Positions 55,008 through 64,000 of a stretch of 64,000 nucleotides of DNA are shown here, in pieces. A program made the position numbers and the translations under genes. The notes below the pieces were generated by a model that did not search any database, was not told the DNA's origin, and worked only from the letters and a program-made list of their open reading frames with translations. Within the stretch, counting starts at the first letter, position 1. Each line of letters opens with the position of its first letter. Source of the DNA: Xanthomonas sp. F10 (lineage in GTDB: Bacteria; Pseudomonadota; Gammaproteobacteria; Xanthomonadales; Xanthomonadaceae); NCBI RefSeq assembly GCF_014206815.1, contig NZ_JACHNP010000001.1, positions 524,456-588,455 on the forward strand. The letters run 5' to 3'.

Positions 55008-55065
55008 CGGGATTCGGGATTCGGGATTCGGGATTCGGGATTCGGGATTCGGGATTCGGGATTCG
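55008..55065. repeat. Tandem CGGGATT heptamer array
   Basis: Eight perfect copies of the heptamer CGGGATT follow each other directly after the accC stop. Single and double copies of GGGATTC/GGGAATC are scattered through the window (about 23023, 29690, 36976, 42675, 59812), so this is the longest local run of a common element. Confidence 0.9.
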
Positions 55066-55153
55066 CAAGAGGCTGCGCCGGCGCATGCCAGTGTCACGCA
55101 AACTGACGAAAAAAGCGCCACTCCATCCGGAGTGGCGCGACCTGATGGTGACG

Positions 55154-55177
55154 CGTCGCGGCTGAAGCCGCTCCTAC
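55154..55177. repeat. REP-like element (single reverse copy)
   Basis: A lone GTCGCGGCTGAAGCCGCTCC copy at the end of the accC gap, before the convergent hypothetical genes. Confidence 0.8.
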
Positions 55178-55242
55178 GACTGCCTGGCATCGCAGCGGGC
55201 TGGCACACGCGCAGCCCGCCACTCCCGATTCCCCACTCCCGG

Positions 55243-55599
55243 CTACTTCCCCTGCTGCGTCCCCACCACCGGCTCCACGCCCAGGCTCGAGGTCGGGCTG
55301 ACGATCATCACCGTCTCGGTGGAGCCGTCCGGCCAGACGATCTGGAAGGTGCTGCCCGGGGCCAGGGTGGAGAACGGCATGCCGCTGTTGGCGCGGTAGA
55401 TCGCCGCCACCTGCGCGGCGCCGGCGCGGCGCACGTCCGGCGTGGAGCGCGCCGTGGTCAGTTCGACCTTGGACAGGCCGCGGTAGCGCTGTTCGGCGGT
55501 GTCGATCAGCAGCAGGCCCGCCGCCGCCGCCGAATAGGCGACGAAGGCCAGGACCCAGAACCAGAATTTGGCGCCGTGCAGCCATCGCCGGTAATTCAT
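55243..55599 (-). CDS. Hypothetical membrane-anchored protein
   Basis: A 118-residue protein with one N-terminal membrane helix (FWFWVLAFVAYSAAAAGLLLI) and a periplasmic part with IYRANSGMPFSTLAPGSTFQIVWPDGSTETV, perhaps a small beta-domain. I do not recognise the family. The ATG overlaps the stop of the upstream gene (ATGA), so the two are probably translated together and may act in one complex. Confidence 0.6.
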   Translation of the reverse strand: MNYRRWLHGAKFWFWVLAFVAYSAAAAGLLLIDTAEQRYRGLSKVELTTARSTPDVRRAGAAQVAAIYRANSGMPFSTLAPGSTFQIVWPDGSTETVMIVSPTSSLGVEPVVGTQQGK

Positions 55600-56537
55600 G
55601 AGCCTGCTCCCGTGCTGTCCACCAGTCGGTTGACCATGTCGTTCATCGTGTCCGTGCCTTGCCGCGGGACCGCGGCGTCGTAAACAAAGCTGCTGAAATC
55701 CTGGGTGGGATCGCGCGAGCAGATCCCGCCGTTGGCGCAATAGCGGGTCATCAACTCGCTGTCCGGGCCGCAATCCAATCCCAGCCTGCAGGCGGCCAAC
55801 TGCCAGGCCAATTCGGAAAACTGGGTGCCGGCCACGCGGCCGTCCAGGCCGTCGTCGCCGCTGGCGGCCAGGCCCATCGCCGGCGCCAGCGCCACGTAGG
55901 CATCGGGATCGCCGGAGGCGCGCACCCGCGCCACCAGATCGCGCTTGTACTCGGCGCCGGCGTGCAATGGCTGGCCCAACGCCAGCAGCGCCGCTTCGGC
56001 GGCCAGGTTGCCGCCGCGCGCGGCCTGCACGCGCTGGGCGACGATGGTCTGCCGGGTCAGGCCGTCGCCGGGCACGAATCCGGCGCAGCGGCGGCCGACG
56101 CGGGCGCGCGCCTGCACCATCTGCGCCGAGATCGGCAGGCGCGCGTCGGCGATCGCGCGGGTGTCGGCGCCATAGCCGATCGGGTCCATCGCATAGCCGG
56201 CGCAATAGTCGTAGATGCGGCTGAGCCGCCAGGAGGCCTCGGGGTCGCCGTGCGCGGCGGCGATCGACAGCTGCTGCGCGGCACGGTAGAGATCGGCGCC
56301 GCGTTCGCCCTCGGTCTCGCCACGCAGGCGCGCCGGCGTCGACGCCGGCAACAGCGCGCTGGCCGGCGCGGCGGGCGCAGGAGCGGCGGGCGCAGGAGCG
56401 GCACCGGCCGCCACCGCAGCCGTCGGCACGGCCGCGGCCGGTGCCGGCGGCAAGGACAGCGCGCGATAGGCGACCACGCCCAGCAACAGCGCGGCGGGCG
56501 CCAGCAACAGCCAGGTTGGACGGGACACGACGGGCAT
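55596..56537 (-). CDS. Hypothetical exported protein, possibly with helical repeats
   Basis: A 313-residue protein with an N-terminal hydrophobic segment (TWLLLAPAALLLGVVAYRAL), a long Ala/Pro-rich linker (about residues 35-70) and a cysteine-containing C-terminal region (DYCAGYAMDPIGYG, GLDCGPDSELMTRYCANGGICSRD). Ala-rich helical stretches such as AQQLSIAAAHGDPEASWRLS recall Sel1-like or tetratricopeptide-like units, but this is loose. Function unknown. It precedes the small membrane protein above. Confidence 0.6.
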   Translation of the reverse strand: MPVVSRPTWLLLAPAALLLGVVAYRALSLPPAPAAAVPTAAVAAGAAPAPAAPAPAAPASALLPASTPARLRGETEGERGADLYRAAQQLSIAAAHGDPEASWRLSRIYDYCAGYAMDPIGYGADTRAIADARLPISAQMVQARARVGRRCAGFVPGDGLTRQTIVAQRVQAARGGNLAAEAALLALGQPLHAGAEYKRDLVARVRASGDPDAYVALAPAMGLAASGDDGLDGRVAGTQFSELAWQLAACRLGLDCGPDSELMTRYCANGGICSRDPTQDFSSFVYDAAVPRQGTDTMNDMVNRLVDSTGAGS

Positions 56538-56758
56538 GCGCAAGAGAGCCGGACAACGGGCACAAGCGCAGCCGGACCCCCTGTCGCCCGGCCGCTGCGA
56601 GCCGGCAGTCTACCCCAGGCCGCGGCCACGGCATGCGCCAAATGCCTGTGGCGGTGCCGCCGCCGGACGAACGGCATGCTGCGCCGGCAAGGCGGCCTTC
56701 AGCGCGAGGTCCGCCGCCCGTCTAAGATGCGCGCTTCCCCTTCTTGCCCCACCGACCG

Positions 56759-57679
56759 ATGCCGTTCCTCGAACTGACCCTGCGCTGCACCGACGCCACC
56801 CAGCCCCGCTACGAAACTGCGCTGGAGGACGTCGGCGCGCTGGCGGTGACCCTGCTCGATGCCGACGCCGACACCAGCAACGAACGCGCGATCCTGGAAC
56901 CAGGCGTGGGCGAGACCCCGCTGTGGGGCACGCTGGTGCTGAGCGCGCTGTTCCCCGAGGACCAGGACGGGCTGGTGCTGCTGGCCGCGCTGGAGGCGTT
57001 CGACCCCGGGCTGGACTGGGCTCAGGTCACTTTCCGCAAGGTCGACGACCAGGACTGGGAACGGGCCTGGCTGGACCAGTTCCAGCCGATGCGCTTCGGT
57101 GCGCGCACCTTCATCGTGCCGTGGAACCACGACCTGCCGGAGGACGCCAGCGGCGCCGACGCCGCGGTGGTGCGCCTGGATCCGGGCCTGGCGTTCGGCT
57201 CCGGCACCCACCCGACCACCGCGCTGTGCCTGCGCTGGCTGGACGCGCTGGCCACCGACGGCGTCCTGACGCAGGCGCGCGTGCTCGATTTCGGCTGCGG
57301 TTCGGGGATCCTGGCGCTGGCCGCGCTGAAGCTGGGCGCCGCCGCCGCGGTGGGCGTGGACAACGACCCGCAGGCGCTGCTGGCCAGCCACGACAACGCC
57401 GAACGCAATGCGGTCGGCGAACGCCTGGCGGTGTACCTGCCCGCCGACGAACCGGCCGCCACTTATCCGGTGGTGGTGGCCAACATCCTGGCCTCGGCGC
57501 TGGATGCGCTGGCGCCGACCCTGGCCGCGCGCGTGGCCCCGGGCGGGCGCATCGCCCTGTCCGGCATCCTGCACGGCCAGGAACAAGAACTGCTGCAGCG
57601 CTACGCGCCGTGGTTCACGCAACTGCGCACCGAACAGGATGGCGACTGGATGCGCATCGACGGCGTGCGCCACGACTGA
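56759..57679 (+). CDS. prmA: Ribosomal protein L11 methyltransferase
   Basis: A 306-residue SAM-dependent methyltransferase that trimethylates ribosomal protein L11. It has an N-terminal L11-recognition domain (FLELTLRC to about residue 90) and a Rossmann fold with [20 protein letters not shown] and [10 protein letters not shown], preceded by [15 protein letters not shown] and followed by [11 protein letters not shown]. The start at 56759 puts FLELTL at the N-terminus. TAAGAT (about 56723) may be its -10. Confidence 0.96.
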   Translation: MPFLELTLRCTDATQPRYETALEDVGALAVTLLDADADTSNERAILEPGVGETPLWGTLVLSALFPEDQDGLVLLAALEAFDPGLDWAQVTFRKVDDQDWERAWLDQFQPMRFGARTFIVPWNHDLPEDASGADAAVVRLDPGLAFGSGTHPTTALCLRWLDALATDGVLTQARVLDFGCGSGILALAALKLGAAAAVGVDNDPQALLASHDNAERNAVGERLAVYLPADEPAATYPVVVANILASALDALAPTLAARVAPGGRIALSGILHGQEQELLQRYAPWFTQLRTEQDGDWMRIDGVRHD

Positions 57680-57866
57680 ACCGCGGGCGCGACCACGCCC
57701 GGCAGCACCGGGTGCGGCATTCGCCAGGCCCGAGCGCGGCCCCTTGCTGAGCGCGCCGGCCCGATGACGCAAAGACAGTATCGCTAACATTTCATCGCTG
57801 GACAGCGCTGCGAACCAACCGTGGCGGCCGGCGCGGCTATATCTCGCCTCCCCTGCGGAGGTGCGT

Positions 57867-58244
57867 GTGAACAGCAAGCTGTACGAACGGGTGCGCGAAG
57901 CGCGCAAGCTCACCGGCCTCACCCAGGAGGCCCTGGCGCTGGACCTCGGCGTGACCCGCAGCGCGGTGGCGCAGTGGGAAATGGCCGAGGGCACCGCGCC
58001 GGCCGTGGAGCACCTGATCGCCCTGGCCCGCCGCAGCGGGCTGAGCTTCGAGTACCTGGCCACCGGCCGCGGCGAGCGCGTGTTCGGCGAACCGATCGCG
58101 GTGGACGCCGCCGCCATCGGCGAACTGCGCAACCAATACCAGTTCACCGACCAGCACCTGCGCCTGCTGGAGCGCTTCGAAAGCCTGAGTCCGCGCCAGC
58201 GCGCCGGCCTGCTGGACCTGCTCGACACCCGCAAGTCGCGCTGA
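57867..58244 (+). CDS. XRE-family helix-turn-helix regulator
   Basis: A 125-residue protein with a Cro/CI-type HTH (LTGLTQEALALDLGVTRSAVAQWEM, about residues 15-40) and a C-terminal stretch with FTDQHLRLLERFESLSPRQRAGLLDLLD. The GTG at 57867 has GGAGG five bases upstream, better than the GTG at 57861, which would touch it. It lies between prmA and the DUF3426-type gene, so it probably entered a conserved neighbourhood. Its target is unknown. Confidence 0.8.
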   Translation: MNSKLYERVREARKLTGLTQEALALDLGVTRSAVAQWEMAEGTAPAVEHLIALARRSGLSFEYLATGRGERVFGEPIAVDAAAIGELRNQYQFTDQHLRLLERFESLSPRQRAGLLDLLDTRKSR

Positions 58245-58541
58245 GCGCGATGCGGCGGATCGCCAAGCCGGCCGCGTCAGCAGGCCCTGGGCGATGGCGG
58301 CGCGGCTTTCTGCGCATGCCCCGGTTGGAGGCGGTGTCTTCCTATGGCGCGTTTGGCCATGCGCTGCGACAAACGACAAGTGCTGTGGCGTGCTAGCGCA
58401 TGGCGTGGAGGCTCGTCGACCCTCGTGACGGCTCTTGCTCCGGCTCTGTCCCGTCCTGGAAGGCCGCAGCCCGTCCGCCGTGCGCTGCACATCCCGCCGG
58501 CGCATGCTTGAATACGGCTCTCGCCGTCGCCGCCGTCGCGC

Positions 58542-59803
<1,262 letters not shown>

Positions 59804-60263
59804 GTGAGGCCGGGATTGGGGATTGGGGATTCGGGATGACCAGCCTGCGGCTGGTGGAAGGCCGGGAATCGGGAATCGGGAATCGGGAACCAAGCGTGCT
59901 GTCCTGCATGACGTGACTGTCAAGCAATCCGATACGGAGCGTGTAGCGCCTGCACATCGCCCTCGTAGGAGCGGCTTCAGCCGCGACGCCTGAAACCTAT
60001 CCAGGCGGTATCGAACGCACCACCGCGGCGAAGAAAACACCGAACGCCGAAACGCGCGCCTCGCTACTGTGGGAGGGGCTTCAGCCCCGACGCGACATCG
60101 TCTGAAGATGCGGGTGCGGAAGCCTTGCTGTCCTCCTGCGATGCGCTCTCGGTAAAGCATCGCGGCTGAAGCCGCTCCTACGCCCGCACAGGCGCACACG
60201 CGCACCGCGCGCCGCTCCAACCAATCCCCACTCCCCAATCCCACCATCCCCACTCCCCGCCCC
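59804..60263. repeat. Repeat-rich gap after fis
   Basis: It holds GGGATTGGGGATTCGGG (about 59812-59835), three GGGAATCGGG units (about 59866-59888), a forward REP-A (59965-59987), a REP-B-like GTGGGAGGGGCTTCAGCCCC (about 60069-60091), a reverse REP-A (60159-60181) and a reverse G-rich tract (60225-60255). No gene is seen. Genes on each side converge here. Confidence 0.7.
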
Positions 60264-61238
60264 TCACACCCATCCATAGCGGATCAGGTGGAAGAACACC
60301 GGCGCCGCAAAACACACCGAATCCAGTCGATCGAGCACGCCGCCGTGGCCTTCGATCATGTGGCCCCAGTCCTTGATGCCGCGGTCGCGCTTGATCGCCG
60401 ACATCACCAGGCCGCCGAAGAAACCCATCAGGTTGGCCACCAGCGCCAGCGCGAACGCCTGCAGCGGCGAGAACGGGGTGATCCACCACAGCGCCGCGCC
60501 GAGCAGGCTGGCCGAGAGGATGCCGCCGACGAAGCCTTCCACGGTCTTGGACGGCGACAGCTTGGGCGCGATCAGATGCCGGCCCAGCAGCTTGCCCCAG
60601 ACGTACTGCAGCACGTCCGAGGACTGCACCACGATCACCAGGAACGCGAACAGCAGCAGGTTGCGGTCCTCGTAGCCGGGGATGCGCAGGTTCAGCAGCG
60701 CGGGCACGTGCGAGATGCAGAACACGCAGATCATCAGTCCCCACTGCACCTTGGCCGTGCGCTCCAGGTAGCGCGTGGTATCGCCACCGATGGTCGCCAG
60801 GATCGGCAGCACCAGGAACGCGTAGACCGGGATCAGCAGCGTGTACAGGCCGTACCAGTCGCTCCACACCAGCCAGTACTGCCACGGCAGCACCACGTAG
60901 AACGCGGCCAGCAGCGCGTAGTAGTCGCCGCGCCGGGTCGGGGTGAGGGTGATGAACTCGCGCAGCGCGAACAGCGACACCAGCGCGAACAGCACGATCA
61001 CGCCGAGCCGGCCGAAGGCGAACGCCAGTGCCACCACCCCGGCCATCACCCACCAGGCGCGAATCCGCGCCACCAGGTTGTCCAGCACCGCGCTGGGCCG
61101 CCCGCGTGCGCGCCAGCGCAAGGTCTCGGCGATCAGCGTGGCCACGATCAGCACCGTGGCGATGCCCAGGAACAGCCACACCGTCTGTTGTCGCAGCGAG
61201 GATTGCTGCAGGTGGTCGCTCAGCGCGATCGGATTCAT
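60264..61238 (-). CDS. Phosphatidate cytidylyltransferase (CdsA/YnbB-like)
   Basis: A 324-residue polytopic membrane enzyme making CDP-diacylglycerol from CTP and phosphatidic acid. The signature region is MSAIKRDRGIKDWGHMIEGHGGVLDRLDSVCF, with PVFFHLIRYG at the C-terminus and SPSKTVEGFVGG earlier. Because it is in an operon with a CDP-alcohol transferase and an acyltransferase rather than with uppS and dxr, it is more likely a YnbB-like paralogue than the housekeeping enzyme (inference). Its start overlaps the acyltransferase stop (ATGA). Confidence 0.88.
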   Translation of the reverse strand: MNPIALSDHLQQSSLRQQTVWLFLGIATVLIVATLIAETLRWRARGRPSAVLDNLVARIRAWWVMAGVVALAFAFGRLGVIVLFALVSLFALREFITLTPTRRGDYYALLAAFYVVLPWQYWLVWSDWYGLYTLLIPVYAFLVLPILATIGGDTTRYLERTAKVQWGLMICVFCISHVPALLNLRIPGYEDRNLLLFAFLVIVVQSSDVLQYVWGKLLGRHLIAPKLSPSKTVEGFVGGILSASLLGAALWWITPFSPLQAFALALVANLMGFFGGLVMSAIKRDRGIKDWGHMIEGHGGVLDRLDSVCFAAPVFFHLIRYGWV

Positions 61239-61867
61239 CGGGCCGCCTCCGCCTGCTCCGGCGCCAACGCCAACAAGGCCGCGCGCGCGCGATCGAGGAA
61301 GGCCTGCTTGTCCTCGCCGGCGCCCAGCCGCAGCGGTTCGCCGAAGGTGGTGGTGCACAGCAACGGCAGCGGCAGCCACATGCCCTTGGGCATCACCCGC
61401 TTGAGGTTGTCGATCCACACCGGCACGAACTCCAGTTCCGGACGCTGCCGCGCCAGGTGATAGAGCCCGCTCTTGAACGGCAGCAGGCCGTCCTCGGTGT
61501 TGCGCGTGCCTTCCGGGAACAGGATCAGCGAGCCGCCGGCGTCCACCGCCTCGCACAGGCAGTCGATCGGATCGCGCGTGCGCTGCGCGGCCTCGCGCTC
61601 GATCAGCACGCCGTTGAATACCGCGTGGATCAGGTAGCGGCGCAGCGCGTCGCGTTGCCAATAGTCGGCCGCCGCCACCGGCCGCACCTCGCGCCGCAGC
61701 GGCGCCGGCAGCGACGACCAGATCAGCACGAAATCGCCATGGCTGGCGTGGTTGCCGTAGTACACACGGCGTTCGCTGGACGGCATGCAGCCGCGCCACA
61801 GCGCACGCGCGCCGGTGAGCAGGCGGATCGCGGCGCTGCAGCCGCGGGCGATCAGGCGGGCGATCAT
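61235..61867 (-). CDS. PlsC-like lysophospholipid acyltransferase
   Basis: A 210-residue acyltransferase. The four family boxes are visible: NHASHGDFVLIWSSLP (variant of the HxxxxD box), later ILFPEGTRNTEDGLLPFKSGLYHLA (FPEGTR box), and PVWIDNLKRVMPKG. It transfers acyl groups to lysophospholipids or a related acceptor. ATGA overlaps join it to both neighbours. Confidence 0.88.
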   Translation of the reverse strand: MIARLIARGCSAAIRLLTGARALWRGCMPSSERRVYYGNHASHGDFVLIWSSLPAPLRREVRPVAAADYWQRDALRRYLIHAVFNGVLIEREAAQRTRDPIDCLCEAVDAGGSLILFPEGTRNTEDGLLPFKSGLYHLARQRPELEFVPVWIDNLKRVMPKGMWLPLPLLCTTTFGEPLRLGAGEDKQAFLDRARAALLALAPEQAEAAR

Positions 61868-62517
61868 TTCCACTCCAGTTCGCGCACGATGGCGCGCACG
61901 CGAATCACGATGGTGAGGGCGGCGGCGGCGATCAGCAGCCCCAGCGCGACGGCCAGAATCATGCGGGCCAGCATGGCGTGTTGCAGCAGCAGCGCGGCGG
62001 CCGCCGCCAACGCGGCCAGCGACAGCCAATGCATGCGCTGCACGCGCGCCATCGGCCCCTGCAGCGGTTCGCGCACCGCGCAGGCCAGGCCGAGCATGCG
62101 CACATAGGCGGTGCCCACGCACAGCAGGGCGGCGGCCCAGCCCAGTTCCGCACCGATGCCCAGCACCGGCTGCAGGCCATAGCCCACGCCCAGGCATACC
62201 GCCACGTCCGACAAGCGGTCCGGCGCCTCGTTGTACACCGCACCGGCACGGCCGATCAGCTGCGTCTGATGCGCCAGCAGCCCGTCCAGGCGGTTGCACA
62301 GCAGTCGCGCCTGCAGCGCCAGCGCCGCCAGCACCAGCAACGCGGCGGCATTGGCCGGCGGCTCGCGCCAGGCCAGGGCGAACATCAGCGCGGCCAGCAC
62401 CGCGCACGCCAGCCCGCTCCAGGACACGCCGTTGGGCGTGGCCCCGCGCGCGCGCAACGCCAGCGCCAGGCGCCCACGCCACTGCGCGCGCCGCATGTGC
62501 CAGCTCGAACCGGCCAT
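61864..62517 (-). CDS. CDP-alcohol phosphatidyltransferase-like protein with diverged active site
   Basis: A 217-residue membrane protein. The family signature is DxxDG-xx-AR-...-G-xxx-D-xxx-D. Here it reads NRLDGLLAHQTQLIGRAGAVYNEAPDRLSD: the first Asp is Asn, AR is AH and the next acidic residue is Glu. The family fold is still likely (about six helices). The changes may mean a different alcohol or metal site, not necessarily loss of activity. The start at 62517 overlaps the upstream stop by one base (TGATG). Confidence 0.78.
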   Translation of the reverse strand: MAGSSWHMRRAQWRGRLALALRARGATPNGVSWSGLACAVLAALMFALAWREPPANAAALLVLAALALQARLLCNRLDGLLAHQTQLIGRAGAVYNEAPDRLSDVAVCLGVGYGLQPVLGIGAELGWAAALLCVGTAYVRMLGLACAVREPLQGPMARVQRMHWLSLAALAAAAALLLQHAMLARMILAVALGLLIAAAALTIVIRVRAIVRELEWK

Positions 62518-63986
62518 CAGTCGCCACCTCCACATCCGCCGCAACCACCACCGCCGCAACTGCTGCCGCCGCCATCGCTGCTGCCGCCACCGCCACCGCA
62601 ACTGGTGGTCGAAGCGCTACCGCCGCCACCGTTGGACAGCGGCGAACGCAAGGCGTGGTAGTCGGCCCAGGGTGTGGTCATCAGCACGCTGGTGCCGGCC
62701 AGGGCCAGCGGCAGCGCCAGGTGCGAACCGGGCGCCAGCGAGGGCGCGGTGACGCCGTCGCGCCAGGCCGCATCGCGCTCGGCCAATAGCGCATCACCGG
62801 CGACGCTGCGCCGCGGCGGCGTGAGCAGGAAACCGAGCGCAACGACCGTGACGACCACCATCGCCGCCACCAGGAAACCGATCGGGCGCTGCAGCTGCAG
62901 GCCGATACGCAGCTTCAGCAGGCCAAAGGTCCACAGCGCCAGCAACGGCGCGGCGCCGAACAGGCGCGCACACAGCGCCTGGCCATGTCCCAGCCACAGC
63001 CCCTTGGCGACCAGCGACCGGCGCAGCGGCGCGGCGTCGCGCCGCAACGCGGCCAGCGCCTGCGCCAGGTGCGGATGCGCGCGCACGATCGCCTGCGCAC
63101 GCTGCAACGGCGGCGGTGCGGCGACGCGGGTGTGCTCCAGAAGCGCCTGGCGGCGCACGCGCGGGTCGACGTGCAGGCGCACCGCCCCGGCCGCCAGCAG
63201 CAGCGCCAACTGTTGATCGGCGACGCGCTCGCTGCCGCCCGCGAGATACGCCAGTTCGGCCGCGTCCAGCGTCGCCTGGGTGTCGCCGCCGCGCAGTGCG
63301 CGCACCGCCAGGCGCAGACGCGCGCCCAGGCTCCAGGCCAGGCCGATACCGGCCAGGAACAGCAGCAGGAACGGCGGCCCTGGCCAGTGCAGCGGCGAGC
63401 GCGGGCCGTTGCCCTGCCATAGCACCGCAAACAGCAGTGCCACGCCCAGCAGCCAGCCCCACAGGGCAATGCCGCCGCCCGCGGGCAGGACGCGGCGCGT
63501 GCCGGCCTGGCGAGGGGCCGGCGTGGTCGGCGCGCCGGCCGGTGCCGGCCAACACGCCACAGGCGGCTCGCCGAAGTGATGCCAGTAGTGCCCCAGCGTG
63601 GCCTTGTACTGTGCCTGGAAGCGTTCGGCGTCGGCCGGGTCGCCGCGCCCGGGGTGATGGTGCAGGGTGATCCGCAGCACCTGCGGACAGAACCGTTGCC
63701 AGTACTCGCGGGTGTCGGTGAGGTGGGTATGCCAGACCTGGTCGATCAGGGCGCTGGGCGTCACCTCTTCGCCGGCCACGCAGGCCAGGAAGCAGAAGCG
63801 CAGGTATTCCTCGACCGCCTGCGCGGCCAGCGCCCGCGACACATTGGCCTCCTTGGCCACGCGGCGCACGAATGCCGGCAACGCCGCCTCGCCCTCCCCG
63901 AAACCGTAGGCCTGCAGGCGCTGCCACAGCGCCTGCCGCGCCGCATCGACCTCCGATCGCAACGCTGCTGCAGGTTCATCGGTCAT
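62517..63986 (-). CDS. TIGR04222-type membrane protein with Cys/Gly-rich C-terminus
   Basis: A 489-residue protein. The N-terminal about 140 residues hold a conserved block (VEEYLRFCFLACVAGEEVTPS, VDQVWHTHLTDTREY as DQVWHTHLTDTREYW). This is followed by several membrane helices (IALWGWLLGVALLFAVLW, LLLFLAGIGLAW, VAAMVVVTVVALGFLL), and a C-terminal tail of glycine, serine and cysteine (CGGGGGSSDGGGSSCGGGG). The tail recalls metal-binding or lipid-modified tails. AGGAGG lies eight bases upstream of the ATG. It is first in the lipid-enzyme operon; function unknown. Confidence 0.78.
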   Translation of the reverse strand: MTDEPAAALRSEVDAARQALWQRLQAYGFGEGEAALPAFVRRVAKEANVSRALAAQAVEEYLRFCFLACVAGEEVTPSALIDQVWHTHLTDTREYWQRFCPQVLRITLHHHPGRGDPADAERFQAQYKATLGHYWHHFGEPPVACWPAPAGAPTTPAPRQAGTRRVLPAGGGIALWGWLLGVALLFAVLWQGNGPRSPLHWPGPPFLLLFLAGIGLAWSLGARLRLAVRALRGGDTQATLDAAELAYLAGGSERVADQQLALLLAAGAVRLHVDPRVRRQALLEHTRVAAPPPLQRAQAIVRAHPHLAQALAALRRDAAPLRRSLVAKGLWLGHGQALCARLFGAAPLLALWTFGLLKLRIGLQLQRPIGFLVAAMVVVTVVALGFLLTPPRRSVAGDALLAERDAAWRDGVTAPSLAPGSHLALPLALAGTSVLMTTPWADYHALRSPLSNGGGGSASTTSCGGGGGSSDGGGSSCGGGGCGGCGGGD

Positions 63987-64000
63987 CGTACCCGCCTCCT

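Overview
The window is high-GC proteobacterial DNA of the Xanthomonas/Lysobacteraceae type. The signs are the gene set (aceE alone, groES-groEL, aroQ-accB-accC, prmA and fis close together, cutA-dsbD), two TonB-dependent receptors, a sedolisin-type protease, and intergenic spaces full of short REP-like palindromes of the kind GTAGGAGCGGCTTCAGCCGC plus G-rich GGGATTC tracts. No rRNA, tRNA, CRISPR array or transposase was seen. Most of the window is ordinary chromosome. The exceptions are a clearly AT-richer block at the left end (about 1-4480) and a milder one around the peptide cluster (about 12100-14200).

Layout. 1-4480 is an accessory island next to aceE. Five minus-strand genes, overlapping or separated by no more than 16 bases, encode in transcription order a SLATT-type membrane protein, a TIR-domain protein, an Nmad2-domain protein, a MazG-like pyrophosphohydrolase and a uracil-DNA-glycosylase-like protein. 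This looks like a composite anti-phage operon and is the main candidate for an undescribed system. aceE follows. Next come a partner-switching trio (SpoIIE-type phosphatase, histidine-kinase-like anti-sigma ATPase, STAS protein) and a YqjI/YqjH-like metal-response pair with twin operators. 12201-14203 is a small RiPP-like cluster: two cysteine-rich precursor peptides on either side of a radical SAM enzyme, then a Tat-exported protein.

14.4-33.9 kb holds YceI, a nitroreductase, an ELM1-like protein, a sedolisin, a TonB receptor with a glycerophosphodiesterase, a VUT transporter, glnE, proP, an AsmA-like protein and a CoA transferase. An array of 182-bp tandem repeats built from REP elements follows at 33.9-34.8 kb. 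The DAHP synthase gene (35652-36725, minus) has a transcription-attenuation leader with an aromatic-rich leader peptide, a terminator and a plausible antiterminator. A second TonB receptor, groEL/groES with a CIRCE-like operator, a secreted nuclease, cutA-dsbD-tlpA, a flavoprotein and a GH84 glycosidase with a TGGT/ACCA operator lead up to aroQ-accB-accC, prmA and fis. The right end is a four-gene membrane-lipid operon: TIGR04222 protein, CDP-alcohol phosphatidyltransferase, PlsC-like acyltransferase and CdsA-like cytidylyltransferase.

All family assignments rest on reading motifs in the translated sequence. No database search was run.
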